Notes: generated by a model not told the origin, from the letters alone. Positions 7,352 through 14,424 are shown, numbered from the stretch's first letter. The stretch is DNA of 22,456 nucleotides from Clostridiales bacterium UBA4706 (GCA_002404605.1 DHKA01000065.1:11997-34452); one strand, 5' to 3'. Program-made: numbers and translations.

Positions 7352-8238
7352 TCTTTCTCTTCCTCCTTCGGCGCGTTGAGCGCGGCGATCTCCTCGGGGG
7401 TGAAGTTGTACACAGCGTCGCAGAACTGGCAGCGCACCTCAATATCTTTCTGCTCCTCGCGCAGCGACGCGAGATCGTCCGCAGAAAGGCTCGCGAGCGC
7501 GCCGAGCACGCGCTCCCGGCTGCAATAGCACTTATACGCCATATCGCTCTCCGCCGTCTTGTGCCACTCGAGACCCTTGAACACCTGCGCGACGACCGCC
7601 TCCGCGCCGTCCTCGTCGAGAATGGTCGTGAGCTGGTCCATGAGGAAGATGTTGTCCTCCAGCGCCTTGACCGTCTCCTCGGCGGCGTTCGGCATGAGCT
7701 GCATAATAAAGCCGCCCGCGGCCTTGACGCTGCCGTCGGGATTTACAAGCACGCCGAGCGCGCACGCAGAGCCGAGCTGGTCGCTCTCGGTGAGAAACGC
7801 CGCGAGATCCTCGGCGATCTCGCCGCTCACGAGCGCGGCGGAGCCGGAGTACGGCTCGCGCAGGCCGATGTCGCGGCTGACCGTGAGAAGGCCCTCCTTG
7901 CCGACCGCGCCGGAGACGTCGAGCTTGCCGTCCCGCTCGCGGACGGGAAGATCGACCTCGGGGTGGGAGACATAGCCGCGCACGTTGCCGGCATTGTCCG
8001 ACACCGCGAGGATCGTTCCGATCGGCCCGCCGCCCTGGATGCGCAGCGTGAGCGTGGCGTTATCCTCCTTGAGCATTTCGCCGAGGAGCGACGCGCCGCA
8101 GAGCGTGCGGCCGAGCGCCGCCGTGCCGACGGGGTGCAGATGGTGGATGTCTCTTGCGCGCTCGACCATGTCGGGCGCGGTGATGACGGATATTTTTGCC
8201 GTGCCGTCGTTCGTGACGGCGCGAAGAATTTTGCCCAT
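7348..8238 (-). CDS. hslO: Hsp33 redox-regulated molecular chaperone
   Basis: Cytosolic holdase activated by oxidation, which unfolds its C-terminal zinc domain and exposes a binding surface for unfolding proteins. 296 residues, the normal length. The N-terminal core has the family signatures (GRTLCGASLLGEMLK at 42-56, GGGPIGTILAVSD at 69-81, and GYVSHPEVDLP near 88). The four zinc-binding, redox-active cysteines are intact: Cys237-x-Cys239 (KCYCSRERV) and Cys270-xx-Cys273 (CQFCDAVYNF). The ATG at 8238 follows an AAGGAG site. It is the first gene of a two-gene unit with the membrane protein. Just upstream lies the repeat region 8270-8547, so its promoter must lie in or next to repeated DNA; I could not assign one. 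Confidence 0.95.
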   Translation of the reverse strand: MGKILRAVTNDGTAKISVITAPDMVERARDIHHLHPVGTAALGRTLCGASLLGEMLKEDNATLTLRIQGGGPIGTILAVSDNAGNVRGYVSHPEVDLPVRERDGKLDVSGAVGKEGLLTVSRDIGLREPYSGSAALVSGEIAEDLAAFLTESDQLGSACALGVLVNPDGSVKAAGGFIMQLMPNAAEETVKALEDNIFLMDQLTTILDEDGAEAVVAQVFKGLEWHKTAESDMAYKCYCSRERVLGALASLSADDLASLREEQKDIEVRCQFCDAVYNFTPEEIAALNAPKEEEKE

Positions 8239-8278
8239 GGTTTTTTCTCCTTAGAATGTGGTTTCCGAAGGTTTACAA

Positions 8279-8323
8279 TCCCTCAGTCAGCTTCGCTGAC
8301 AGCTCCCTTTGCACAAGGGAGCC
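8279..8323. repeat. Tandem-hairpin intergenic repeat
   Basis: Two adjacent hairpins: GTCAGC-TTC-GCTGAC (8286-8300) and GCTCCCTT-TGCAC-AAGGGAGC (8302-8322). From memory, sequences closely like this, beginning CCCTCAGTC and ending AAGGGAGCC, are scattered between genes in Faecalibacterium and related Ruminococcaceae. Only one copy is in this window, so repeat status rests on that recollection. Confidence 0.6.
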
Positions 8324-8338
8324 AATTAATTTTCAGAA

Positions 8339-8547
8339 TGTCAAAAAAGCCTCGCAGAGTTTGCGCCCGCAGGCGCAAATGAAGTTCAAAACATTTTTAC
8401 CGGCGGCGTGTGCGTCGGCAAAAATACTTCTCGGCTCGCAAACGTGCGAGCGATAACGAGTGCGCTGCAGCGAGCCGCTATCCCCTCAAACGAGAGTCCA
8501 GCGAAGCGGGTCTCGTTTGAGAGCGTGGCAAAAATACTTTTTTGACA
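8339..8547. mobile_element. MITE-like element with 11-bp terminal inverted repeats
   Basis: A 209-bp non-coding block bounded by perfect 11-bp inverted repeats, TGTCAAAAAAG at 8339-8349 and its complement at 8537-8547. Inside are several strong hairpins: 8360-8367/8372-8379 (8 bp), 8434-8440/8445-8451 (7 bp), 8432-8439/8470-8477 (8 bp, an alternative enclosing stem) and 8485-8495/8511-8521 (11 bp, perfect). There is also a 13-bp direct repeat GGCAAAAATACTT (8417-8429 and 8527-8539). No transposase and no flanking target duplication are visible. It fills the gap of just over 300 bases between hslO and the methyltransferase gene, together with the hairpin repeat at 8279-8323. No gene is seen there. 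Confidence 0.55.
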
Positions 8548-8556
8548 AGCTCAATT

Positions 8557-9297
8557 TTACTCCTTCACACACTCGGCGGTGAAGAAGAGCCGCCCCTGGT
8601 TGTGCTGCGGGCCGTCCGTGAAGAGTCGGATGCTGCCGAAGCCCGCATCGACAAGGTGCTTTTCCAGCGTTTCCGGCGTATAGATATACTCCGTATGCTC
8701 CTCCTGCTCGCGGCGGTAGGTCTGGCCCCTGGTGCGACGGAAAATGTCCATGCCGTAGCGCAGCTCGTTTTCCACGACCTCCGAGCGCCAGAGACAGAGC
8801 GTATCGTCCTCCTCGTCCACGAAGCACTGCCCGTCGAGCGAGCGCATATGCCCCGGCGAGAGGAAGTCAAAGCAGAGCGTGCCGCCCGGCGAGAGAAACA
8901 GGTGCAGCCGCCGGAACACCTCCGGAAGCGTTTCGGGCCGCATGTAGTTTACGCCGTCGAGCGAGCACACCGCGGCGTCCACGGTGTCGTAAAGATCAAG
9001 CTCCTCCGCCCGCTGGCAGAGAAGCATCGGCGCAGCGATGCCTTCCGGAAGCTCGCAGAGCTTCTGCTGGAACACCGAGAGCATTTCCGCCGAGGCGTCC
9101 ACGCAGATCATCTCATACCCGCGTTCGGCCAGCAGCAGCGAGAGCGTACCCGTGCCGCAGCAGAGATCCAAAACCGTATGAACGGCCCTGCCGCTGTGGA
9201 CAAAGGCCGTTTCATACCATGTCTCCAGCGCTTCGTACGGCACGTCTCCGGTCAGCGCATCATACCGCGCCGCAAGAGGTCCATAGCACTGGCTCAT
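8557..9297 (-). CDS. Class I SAM-dependent methyltransferase
   Basis: 246-residue Rossmann-fold methyltransferase. Motif I, VLDLCCGTGTLSLLLAE, is at residues 42-58; the acidic end of strand 2 (MICVDAS) and motif III/IV region (DAAVCSLDGVNYM) follow; the post-motif LSPGGTLCFDFLSP is near residue 135. The N-terminus (YGPLAARYDALTGDVPYEAL) matches small-molecule methyltransferases of the UbiE/YqeM-like group. Its substrate cannot be inferred. The ATG overlaps the stop of the YerC-like gene by four bases, so it is the second gene of that transcript. No simple terminator follows; the MITE-like element begins ten bases past the stop. Confidence 0.88.
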   Translation of the reverse strand: MSQCYGPLAARYDALTGDVPYEALETWYETAFVHSGRAVHTVLDLCCGTGTLSLLLAERGYEMICVDASAEMLSVFQQKLCELPEGIAAPMLLCQRAEELDLYDTVDAAVCSLDGVNYMRPETLPEVFRRLHLFLSPGGTLCFDFLSPGHMRSLDGQCFVDEEDDTLCLWRSEVVENELRYGMDIFRRTRGQTYRREQEEHTEYIYTPETLEKHLVDAGFGSIRLFTDGPQHNQGRLFFTAECVKE

Positions 9298-9602
9298 TTT
9301 TCTTCCGCTTCCTTCTGTTCCCTCAGCCGGCGGAACGCTACGCTGTAGCCGTCCTCGCCGTACTGCAGCGAGCGGTTCACGCGGCTGATCGTCGCGCTCG
9401 ACGCGCCGGTCTTTTCCAGTATGTCGTTATAGATCATGCCCTCGCTGAGAAGCACCGCCACCTGATAGCGCTGCTCCATCGCCTGCAGCTCGGATACCGT
9501 GCAGAGGTCGTCGAAAAACTTCATCAGCTCTTCCACGGTATTGAGCGTAAGGATCGCCTTATACATTTCCTCGTTGCGCGGTTTTTTCATGTGTTTGTTC
9601 AT
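9294..9602 (-). CDS. YerC/YecD family TrpR-like DNA-binding protein
   Basis: 102-residue all-helical protein of the YerC/YecD family, homologous to the Trp repressor. The HTH is at about residues 55-82 (EGMIYNDILEKTGASSATISRV followed by NRSL), preceded by the conserved LCTVSELQAMEQRYQVA helix pair. The ligand and targets of the family are unsettled. Either Met1 (9602) or Met5 (9590) could start; neither has a strong Shine-Dalgarno, only a CAGGT about nine bases before Met1. A dyad-symmetric sequence sits at the predicted transcription start, so autoregulation is plausible. It is coupled to the downstream methyltransferase by a 4-base overlap. Confidence 0.88.
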   Translation of the reverse strand: MNKHMKKPRNEEMYKAILTLNTVEELMKFFDDLCTVSELQAMEQRYQVAVLLSEGMIYNDILEKTGASSATISRVNRSLQYGEDGYSVAFRRLREQKEAEEK

Positions 9603-9631
9603 ACAGCGTTTTACCTGTACCCTTTTTCATT

Positions 9632-9655
9632 TTAGCTTAGCGACGCTTTAGCTAA
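9632..9655. promoter_or_regulatory. Dyad-symmetric putative operator upstream of the YerC-like gene
   Basis: TTAGCT (9632-9637) and AGCTAA (9650-9655) flank an inner AGCG-A-CGCT dyad (9639-9647). Together they make a 24-base near-palindrome that covers about +1 to +25 of the predicted minus-strand transcript. This is a natural position for a repressor site. Confidence 0.45.
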
Positions 9656-9662
9656 TAACTGT

Positions 9663-9691
9663 ATTGTAACGCGCCGCGCTAAAAAAGGCAA
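9663..9691 (-). promoter_or_regulatory. Sigma-A type promoter for the YerC-like regulator and methyltransferase
   Basis: Minus-strand -35 TTGCCT (9686-9691), 17-base spacer, -10 TACAAT (9663-9668). The leader to the start codon is about 55 bases. Confidence 0.75.
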
Positions 9692-9738
9692 GATGGAGCT
9701 TTACACGATTTAAAGAGTGATTTTTGGTGAGAATGTTA

Positions 9739-9767
9739 TTGCCGAGCGGAGAAAAATACGGTATAAT
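9739..9767 (+). promoter_or_regulatory. Sigma-A type promoter for the NfeD-SPFH operon
   Basis: -35 TTGCCG (9739-9744), 17-base spacer, perfect -10 TATAAT (9762-9767). The start codon follows 32 bases later. Confidence 0.82.
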
Positions 9768-9799
9768 AGATACAACCATATATAAGGGAGGTTTTACCC

Positions 9800-10249
9800 G
9801 TGATTCCGCCTTCCGGAACGATCGTATTCTGGGTCGTGGCGCTCGTCGTGTTTCTCATCGTTGAGGCCGTGACCGCGGGGCTTGTATCCATCTGGTTCGT
9901 ATTCGGCTCGCTCGTGGCGCTCATCTGCGCGGCGCTCGGCGCGGCGGTGTGGCTCCAGATCTTCTGGTTCGTCATCGTCTCCGTCGCCACGCTCGTGCTC
10001 ACGCGGCCGCTCGTGAAGCGGTATGTGGACAGCCGGAGCGTCGCCACCAACGCCGACCGCTGTATCGGCCGCACCGCCGTTGTGACAGAGCGCATTGATA
10101 ATCTCGCCGCTGCCGGCGCCGTACAGCTCGGCGGCGTTGTATGGACAGCGCGCAGCACCGACGACGCCGTCACCATCGAGAGCGGCGAGCGCGTTACCGT
10201 CCGCGCCATTGAGGGCGTGAAACTCATCGTAGAGCGCACCGTGCGCTGA
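9800..10249 (+). CDS. NfeD family membrane protein (short form)
   Basis: 149 residues. Hydrophobic segments at about 7-27, 29-47 and 50-67 are followed by a soluble OB-fold domain (about 80-149; CIGRTAVVTERIDNLAAAGAVQL, then GERVTVRAIEGVKLIVE). This is the short NfeD form without the ClpP-class protease domain. The start is a GTG with a GGGAGG site (9786-9791). Such proteins are normally encoded next to a stomatin/SPFH protein and act with it in membrane microdomains; here the SPFH gene follows 44 bases downstream with its own GGAGG. Confidence 0.88.
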   Translation: MIPPSGTIVFWVVALVVFLIVEAVTAGLVSIWFVFGSLVALICAALGAAVWLQIFWFVIVSVATLVLTRPLVKRYVDSRSVATNADRCIGRTAVVTERIDNLAAAGAVQLGGVVWTARSTDDAVTIESGERVTVRAIEGVKLIVERTVR

Positions 10250-10293
10250 ACGTACATTGTATTTTAATACTGTATTTTAAAGGAGGATATCCC

Positions 10294-11178
10294 ATGATCG
10301 TATTAGCCATCATTCTCGTGCTGGTTCTCGTGCTGATCATCACGAACCTGTGCGTCGTGCAGCAGGCGCAGGCCTACGTCATCGAGCGTCTCGGCGCGTA
10401 CAGCACCACGTGGGGCAAGGGTCTCCATGTGAAGCTGCCGTTCATCGAGCGCGTGGCGCGCCGCGTCTCGCTCAAGGAACAGGTCGCAGATTTCCCGCCC
10501 CAGCCCGTGATCACGAAGGACAACGTCACCATGCAGATCGATACCGTTGTCTATTTCCAGATCACCGATCCGAAGCTCTATACCTACGGCATCGAGCAGC
10601 CGATGGTCGCCATCGAAACGCTCTCCGCCACGACGCTCCGCAACATCATCGGCGATCTGGAGCTTGACCAGTGTCTCACGAGCCGCGACATCATCAACAG
10701 CAAGATGCGCGTCATTCTCGACGAGGCGACCGACCCCTGGGGCATCAAGGTCAACCGCGTGGAGCTCAAGAACATTCTCCCGCCGCGCGAGATCCAAAGC
10801 GCGATGGAAAAGCAGATGAAGGCCGAGCGCGAGCGCCGCGAGGCCATTCTCCGCGCCGAGGGCGAAAAGCGCGCCGCCATTCTCGAGGCCGAGGGCGAAA
10901 AGGAATCCGCCATTCTCCGCGCCGATGCAAAGAAGCAGGAACAGATCCTCGAAGCTGAGGGCCGCGCCGCCGCGATCCTCGCCGTGCAGAAGGCGACTGC
11001 CGATGGCATCCGTCTGCTCAACGAGGCCGCCCCCTCCGATCCGGTGCTGCGTCTGCGCGCGCTGGAGGCTTTCACCGCCGCCGCCGACGGCAAAGCCACC
11101 AAGATCATTATTCCCTCCGAGATCCAGGGCATTGCCGGTCTTGCAAAGGGCGTCGTTGAATCCGTAAAGGACGACTGA
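10294..11178 (+). CDS. SPFH/stomatin-like membrane-scaffold protein (QmcA/YbbK type)
   Basis: 294 residues. One N-terminal membrane anchor (about 3-20) precedes an SPFH/band-7 domain (about 24-185; QAYVIERLGAYSTTWGKGLH, DFPPQPVITKDNVTMQIDTV, WGIKVNRVELKNILPP). A long Ala/Glu-rich coiled coil follows (about 185-240) with heptad-like repeats of AILRAEGEKRA / AILEAEGEKES / AILRADAKKQE that drive oligomerisation. The C-terminal tail resembles other QmcA-type proteins. Family members form large rings that organise membrane microdomains and protein quality control, together with the NfeD partner encoded just upstream. An AAGGAGGATAT site precedes the ATG. The gene ends at a terminator. Confidence 0.92.
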   Translation: MIVLAIILVLVLVLIITNLCVVQQAQAYVIERLGAYSTTWGKGLHVKLPFIERVARRVSLKEQVADFPPQPVITKDNVTMQIDTVVYFQITDPKLYTYGIEQPMVAIETLSATTLRNIIGDLELDQCLTSRDIINSKMRVILDEATDPWGIKVNRVELKNILPPREIQSAMEKQMKAERERREAILRAEGEKRAAILEAEGEKESAILRADAKKQEQILEAEGRAAAILAVQKATADGIRLLNEAAPSDPVLRLRALEAFTAAADGKATKIIIPSEIQGIAGLAKGVVESVKDD

Positions 11179-11203
11179 GCATCCCACTCCCCCGCGAACA
11201 CCG

Positions 11204-11240
11204 CCGCAGCGCCGACCATCCGTCCGGCGCTGCGGTTTTC
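11204..11240 (+). terminator. Terminator of the NfeD-SPFH operon
   Basis: Perfect 11-bp GC stem (CCGCAGCGCCG 11204-11214 with 11225-11235), a 10-base loop, then TTTTC. Confidence 0.88.
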
Positions 11241-11421
11241 CCCGCCAAAGAGCAGTTTCTCCGGTTTTGTTACCGTTTTTCGGCGCCGGACTGCGCGGAA
11301 CGATCCCCTCCGCGCGGCCGATTTGTAACTTTTATACGCCGGTTTTCCGTTATTATGACGGCCTACGGCAGCATATACTCGGCGTTAACTGTGCTAATAT
11401 CACAAAATCGTTCCAATTCTG
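11241..11421. other. Intergenic stretch without a gene
   Basis: No convincing coding frame. It holds one GC hairpin (GCGCGGA 11293-11299 with TCCGCGC 11309-11315) without a T-run, and scattered GTTAC/GTAAC words. I see no RNA gene here. Confidence 0.5.
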
Positions 11422-11450
11422 TTGACAGGCGGGATACAATGTGTTACATT
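11422..11450 (+). promoter_or_regulatory. Sigma-A type promoter for the 105-aa unknown and SH3-NlpC/P60 genes
   Basis: Consensus -35 TTGACA (11422-11427), 17-base spacer, -10 TACATT (11445-11450). A second -10-like TACAAT at 11435-11440 has no matching -35. Confidence 0.75.
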
Positions 11451-11458
11451 TTGGTTAC
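11442..11458 (+). promoter_or_regulatory. WalR-box-like direct repeat overlapping the -10
   Basis: TGTTAC (11442-11447), five bases, GGTTAC (11453-11458). The WalR (YycF) consensus in Bacillus and Staphylococcus is TGTWAH-N5-TGTWAH; eleven of twelve defined bases match. It overlaps the -10 of a transcript that encodes a cell-wall hydrolase, the typical WalR regulon. Confidence 0.4.
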
Positions 11459-11477
11459 AAATTCGAGGTGATTTGAA

Positions 11478-11795
11478 TTGGCATCCACTAAGAATGCGCT
11501 GGTGTACAAGGGACACCCGCTCCGCCGCAAGGACAACATTCTCTATTACGGCAGCATGTCCGACAAGTACATCATCATGATGCAGATCATGGACACGAAA
11601 CCGGTCAAGCCGGTGGCCGGTGCGGAAAGCGCCGGCGAGCTGAAGGTCGCCACCCGCGTGAGCGTCCAGCTGCAGCTCACCGACCCGACGGTCAAGAGCC
11701 GCGACCGCATCGTTAAGAAATCCGAAAAAGGCAGCCTGTACGCCGCCATGGACGTGGCAAGCGTTTGGCTCGAACGAGCGCTGACAAAGGACTAA
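11478..11795 (+). CDS. Conserved hypothetical protein, 105 aa
   Basis: Small, soluble, basic protein with no signal peptide or membrane helix. The start is TTG with a GAGGTGA site at 11464-11470, seven bases upstream. Visible blocks are ALVYKGHPLRRKDNILYYGS, KYIIMMQIMDT, a variable Pro/Ala/Gly insert at about 42-55, TRVSVQLQLTDP, and VKKSEKGSLYAAMDVASVWLERAL at the end. I recall similar proteins of about 100 residues in Oscillospiraceae genomes but know no function. It is the promoter-proximal gene; the SH3-NlpC/P60 gene starts 46 bases after its stop with no terminator between, so they are probably co-transcribed. Confidence 0.75.
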   Translation: MASTKNALVYKGHPLRRKDNILYYGSMSDKYIIMMQIMDTKPVKPVAGAESAGELKVATRVSVQLQLTDPTVKSRDRIVKKSEKGSLYAAMDVASVWLERALTKD

Positions 11796-11841
11796 AGTTC
11801 CAAAACAGCGCACCAGCACCAGAAAAAGAGGTATGGGGATC

Positions 11842-13041
11842 ATGAAAAACTGCAAGAAACTGCTTTCCGTTATCGTTACGCTTCTTCTGGCGGCGTCTCT
11901 GCTCACGAGCAGCGCGTTTGCCATTTCCGGCGAAGCGTTCATCGCAACGCCGGGCGAAGTCAATCTGCGCGACAGCGGCAGCTTCAACAGCAACGTTATC
12001 GACGCCGCCCCCCAGGGCGCTACCGTTTACGTTCTCGGCGACGCCGGCTACGGCTGGTACAAGGTGAGCTACAACGGCAAGACCGGCTATATGGCTTCCT
12101 ACTACCTGCTCTTCAACGAAGTTCCGTCCGCGGAAGACGTTGAGTCCGCCCCGGAACAGGCTCCGGCGCAGGACGCCGCGCAGGATACCGTACAGCAGCC
12201 CGCGCAGGAAGTTCCTTCGCAGACCTACGTTGCGCCTCCTGCGACCGGCGACAGCAACGCCACCGTTCTCGGCTCCGGCATCTGCTTCCGCAGCGGTCCG
12301 AGCACCTACAGCAGCGTGATCGAAACGCTCGAGACCGGCACGCCCATCCGCGTGAACGGCGTGTGCGGCTCCTGGTACGAATGCGAGTATAACGGAAGCA
12401 CCGGCTACATCTACGGCGATTATGTCGTGCTCAACGGCACTTCCAAGACCTATACCATCTCCGCCGCGACCGTGTCCGGCGAGGACGGCACCATCTACTC
12501 CGAGCCGCAGACCCCGGACACCACCGAAAACACCACCACCGAAGTGACGCCGCTTGATCCTCCCGCGCAGGAGCAGCCGGAGACCCCGGCCGAAACTCCC
12601 GCCGAGGAAACTCCCGCTGAGACCCCGGCCGAGCCGGAAACGCCCACCGCGCCCAGCTTCACGCACAACGCCTCCGCGGCGCAGGCGATCGTCGATACCG
12701 CGATGCAGTATCTCGGCGTGCCCTACGTCTGGGGCGGCACTTCTCCCGAAGTCGGCTTTGACTGCTCCGGTCTCGTGTACTACTCCTACGGTCAGCATGG
12801 CTACTCGCTCAACCGCGTGGCGCAGAACATGTACTACAACGGCGTGGACGTTGATCTCAACGACCTGCAGCCCGGCGACATCCTGCTCTTCGGCAGCAGC
12901 GTGTACAACATCTGGCACGCCGCGCTCTACATCGGCGGCGGCAACTTCATCCACGCGCCTTACTCCGGCGCCGTTGTGAGCATCCAGTCTCTCAGCAGCA
13001 CGGCCGGCATGCGTCTCGTCGCGGCCCGCCGCATTGTGTAA
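11842..13041 (+). CDS. Secreted SH3-NlpC/P60 peptidoglycan hydrolase
   Basis: 399-residue exported cell-wall endopeptidase. The signal peptide (residues 1-27) ends at SSAFA. Two bacterial SH3 domains (about 33-92 and 138-197, each with a NLRDSGS- or CFRSGPS-type start and a GWYKV/SWYECEYNGSTGYI core) bind the wall. They are joined to the enzyme by Pro/Glu/Thr-rich linkers (98-135 and 220-272, with ETPAE repeats). The C-terminal NlpC/P60 domain (about 277-399) has catalytic Cys308 in FDCSGLVYY, His359 in IWHAALYIG, and a third polar residue at His371. It should cut stem peptides between D-Glu and a diamino acid. ATG 11842 was preferred over 11833 because the GAGG at 11828-11831 lies too close to the earlier codon. 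Confidence 0.9.
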   Translation: MKNCKKLLSVIVTLLLAASLLTSSAFAISGEAFIATPGEVNLRDSGSFNSNVIDAAPQGATVYVLGDAGYGWYKVSYNGKTGYMASYYLLFNEVPSAEDVESAPEQAPAQDAAQDTVQQPAQEVPSQTYVAPPATGDSNATVLGSGICFRSGPSTYSSVIETLETGTPIRVNGVCGSWYECEYNGSTGYIYGDYVVLNGTSKTYTISAATVSGEDGTIYSEPQTPDTTENTTTEVTPLDPPAQEQPETPAETPAEETPAETPAEPETPTAPSFTHNASAAQAIVDTAMQYLGVPYVWGGTSPEVGFDCSGLVYYSYGQHGYSLNRVAQNMYYNGVDVDLNDLQPGDILLFGSSVYNIWHAALYIGGGNFIHAPYSGAVVSIQSLSSTAGMRLVAARRIV

Positions 13042-13120
13042 CAGCTTACCCCCGCTTATCCCCGCCTTCGTCCGACGCCCCTCAAAAGTGGCGGGACGAT
13101 GATCCGGATACGGCATTTTT

Positions 13121-13150
13121 CCCCGGAGATCCCAGTCTCCGGGGATTTTT
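13121..13150 (+). terminator. Terminator after the NlpC/P60 gene
   Basis: Nine-base perfect stem CCCCGGAGA (13121-13129) with 13136-13144, a 6-base loop, then ATTTTTG. Confidence 0.88.
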
Positions 13151-13170
13151 GTTTCTTCTGCAAATGGCAC

Positions 13171-13213
13171 AGCCCCCGAAAGCCGCGGCTTTCGGGGGCT
13201 GCCTTTTATTTTT
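13171..13213. terminator. Palindromic terminator between convergent genes
   Basis: A 30-base perfect palindrome (15-base arms 13171-13185 and 13186-13200) followed on the plus strand by GCCTTTTATTTTT. It abuts the stop codon of the minus-strand 98-aa gene at 13206. It probably works as a second plus-strand terminator and may also stop the minus-strand transcript. Confidence 0.8.
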
Positions 13214-13502
13214 GCACTGCGGACGCGCGCAGACCCTGCACCTTGCAGGGGATACCATTGTCGGCGGCGAGCTTTTCGAGCGTTCCGGTCAGCCGCGGCG
13301 CGGCGGCGTTGAGGATCTCCGCGGCCATACGGTCGCGCACGCTGTCGGAGGCATGGAGCAAAACGTTTGCCGCCATGCCGCCGGAGAGGAGCGGCGCAAG
13401 CGGGCTGCCGTTCTGCTTCAGCCGGTCGGCGACTTTGGGAAGGACCTCCTTTATCAGAACCTCATAGTCGATATCGGAAAGTTCCATTTCGAGCTTTATC
13501 AT
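13206..13502 (-). CDS. Conserved hypothetical protein, 98 aa
   Basis: Small soluble protein without recognised domain, rich in Ala and Leu and predicted mostly helical. It opens with an acidic stretch (MIKLEMELSDIDYEVLIKEVLPKV is partly amphipathic), contains a Gly-Gly-Met turn (LLSGGMAANVLL, near 40) and a helix ERLAADNG-type C-terminus. The frame is open to 13631, but AGGAGG lies seven bases before the ATG at 13502 and the TATAAT promoter lies inside the extension, so 13502 was chosen. It is divergent from the HAD phosphatase gene. Function unknown. Confidence 0.75.
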   Translation of the reverse strand: MIKLEMELSDIDYEVLIKEVLPKVADRLKQNGSPLAPLLSGGMAANVLLHASDSVRDRMAAEILNAAAPRLTGTLEKLAADNGIPCKVQGLRASAVQK

Positions 13503-13533
13503 CGTTTTTCCTCCTGTGGGGTTTTTCCCGCTT

Positions 13534-13562
13534 ATTATACCACATGCTTTACCGTTCGTAAA
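13534..13562 (-). promoter_or_regulatory. Promoter for the 98-aa hypothetical gene
   Basis: Minus-strand -10 TATAAT (13534-13539), 17-base spacer, -35 TTTACG (13557-13562; four of six consensus bases). Confidence 0.65.
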
Positions 13563-13573
13563 TCGCCGCGCTC

Positions 13574-13603
13574 TTGACAATCCGGCGCGCCGTCCGCTAT
13601 ACT
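13574..13603 (+). promoter_or_regulatory. Promoter for the HAD phosphatase gene
   Basis: Consensus -35 TTGACA (13574-13579), 18-base spacer, -10 TATACT (13598-13603). It is back-to-back with the minus-strand promoter, the two -35 boxes being 11 bases apart. Confidence 0.78.
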
Positions 13604-13629
13604 TCGCGGAGAAAGGAAGTCGATGATTC

Positions 13630-14424
13630 ATGGCATACAGACTGATGGCCGCCGATTACGATCTCACGCTCACCGGCCCGGATCGAAAGGTATCGACCCA
13701 CACGCGCGATACGATCCGCGCCGTATACGCTGCGGGAAAGTATGTAACGCTCGCCTCCGGGCGGCTCGGCGGCAGCGCCGAGGTCGCACGGGAACTTTTC
13801 CCCGGCGACGTGCCGCTCATTCTCGGAAACGGCGGACTGGTACAGAGCTGCGTCACCGGCGAAACGCTCGCAGAGACCATGATGGACGAACAGACTGCGC
13901 TCACGATGCTCCGCTGGTGCCGCCGGAAGGCAAGCGCCGCCATCGTCTACGGCCGCAGCGCCATCTATACCGACCGGGAAAACGCGGCATCCGCAATGTA
14001 TGCGCAGCGTTCCTCGAGCTCCCCACAGCTTCTGTCCTCTCCCGAAGAGATCGCGCACGATGGGATATACAAGATTTTGCTGCTCGGTCTGCCGGTCACC
14101 GTCCGGCGCGCCGGGAAAAAGCTCCTCGCCGATCCGCCCTGCCCGGTGGACTGCTTCACATCCAGCCCGGAAGCGCTGGAGATCGTGCCGCCGGGCGTCA
14201 ATAAGGCCGCAGGACTTGCGCGCGTGGCGGAGATCCTCAGCATACCGCGCGAGGAGACCATCGCCATCGGCGACGGCGAGAACGACATTTCCATGCTCCG
14301 CTGGGCGGGGCTCGGCATTGCCATGGCGAACGCGCCCGATAACGTAAAGGCCGCAGCGGACGTCATCGCGCCCGCCTGCGACGAGGACGGCGCGGCATGG
14401 GCGATGGAAAAGTATCTGCTTTAA
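13630..14424 (+). CDS. Cof-type HAD-family phosphatase
   Basis: 264-residue cytosolic phosphohydrolase of the HAD IIB (Cof/YidA) subfamily. Motif I is Asp9-x-Asp11 (ADYDLTLTG), motif II Ser43 in LASGR, motif III a Lys at about 192 (GVNKAAGL), and motif IV Asp215/Asp219 in GDGENDISM. The cap domain lies between about residues 80 and 180. Such enzymes dephosphorylate sugar phosphates, nucleotides or cofactors; the substrate cannot be read from sequence. The ATG at 13630 has a GAAAGGAAG site ten bases upstream, and a good promoter lies 27 bases before it. No strong hairpin directly follows; the hairpin at 14498 may end the transcript. Confidence 0.92.
   Translation: MAYRLMAADYDLTLTGPDRKVSTHTRDTIRAVYAAGKYVTLASGRLGGSAEVARELFPGDVPLILGNGGLVQSCVTGETLAETMMDEQTALTMLRWCRRKASAAIVYGRSAIYTDRENAASAMYAQRSSSSPQLLSSPEEIAHDGIYKILLLGLPVTVRRAGKKLLADPPCPVDCFTSSPEALEIVPPGVNKAAGLARVAEILSIPREETIAIGDGENDISMLRWAGLGIAMANAPDNVKAAADVIAPACDEDGAAWAMEKYLL

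Noticed and set aside
8279..8547. CRISPR-like array
   Set aside because: Hairpins differ from one another and there is no regular repeat-spacer spacing.
11293..11315. GC hairpin as a terminator
   Set aside because: Seven-bp stem without a following T-run, and the operon already has a clear terminator at 11204-11240.
11713..13170. 485-residue open frame on the minus strand over the NlpC/P60 gene
   Set aside because: Shadow of the plus-strand hydrolase; the plus strand has the signal peptide, SH3 repeats and catalytic residues.
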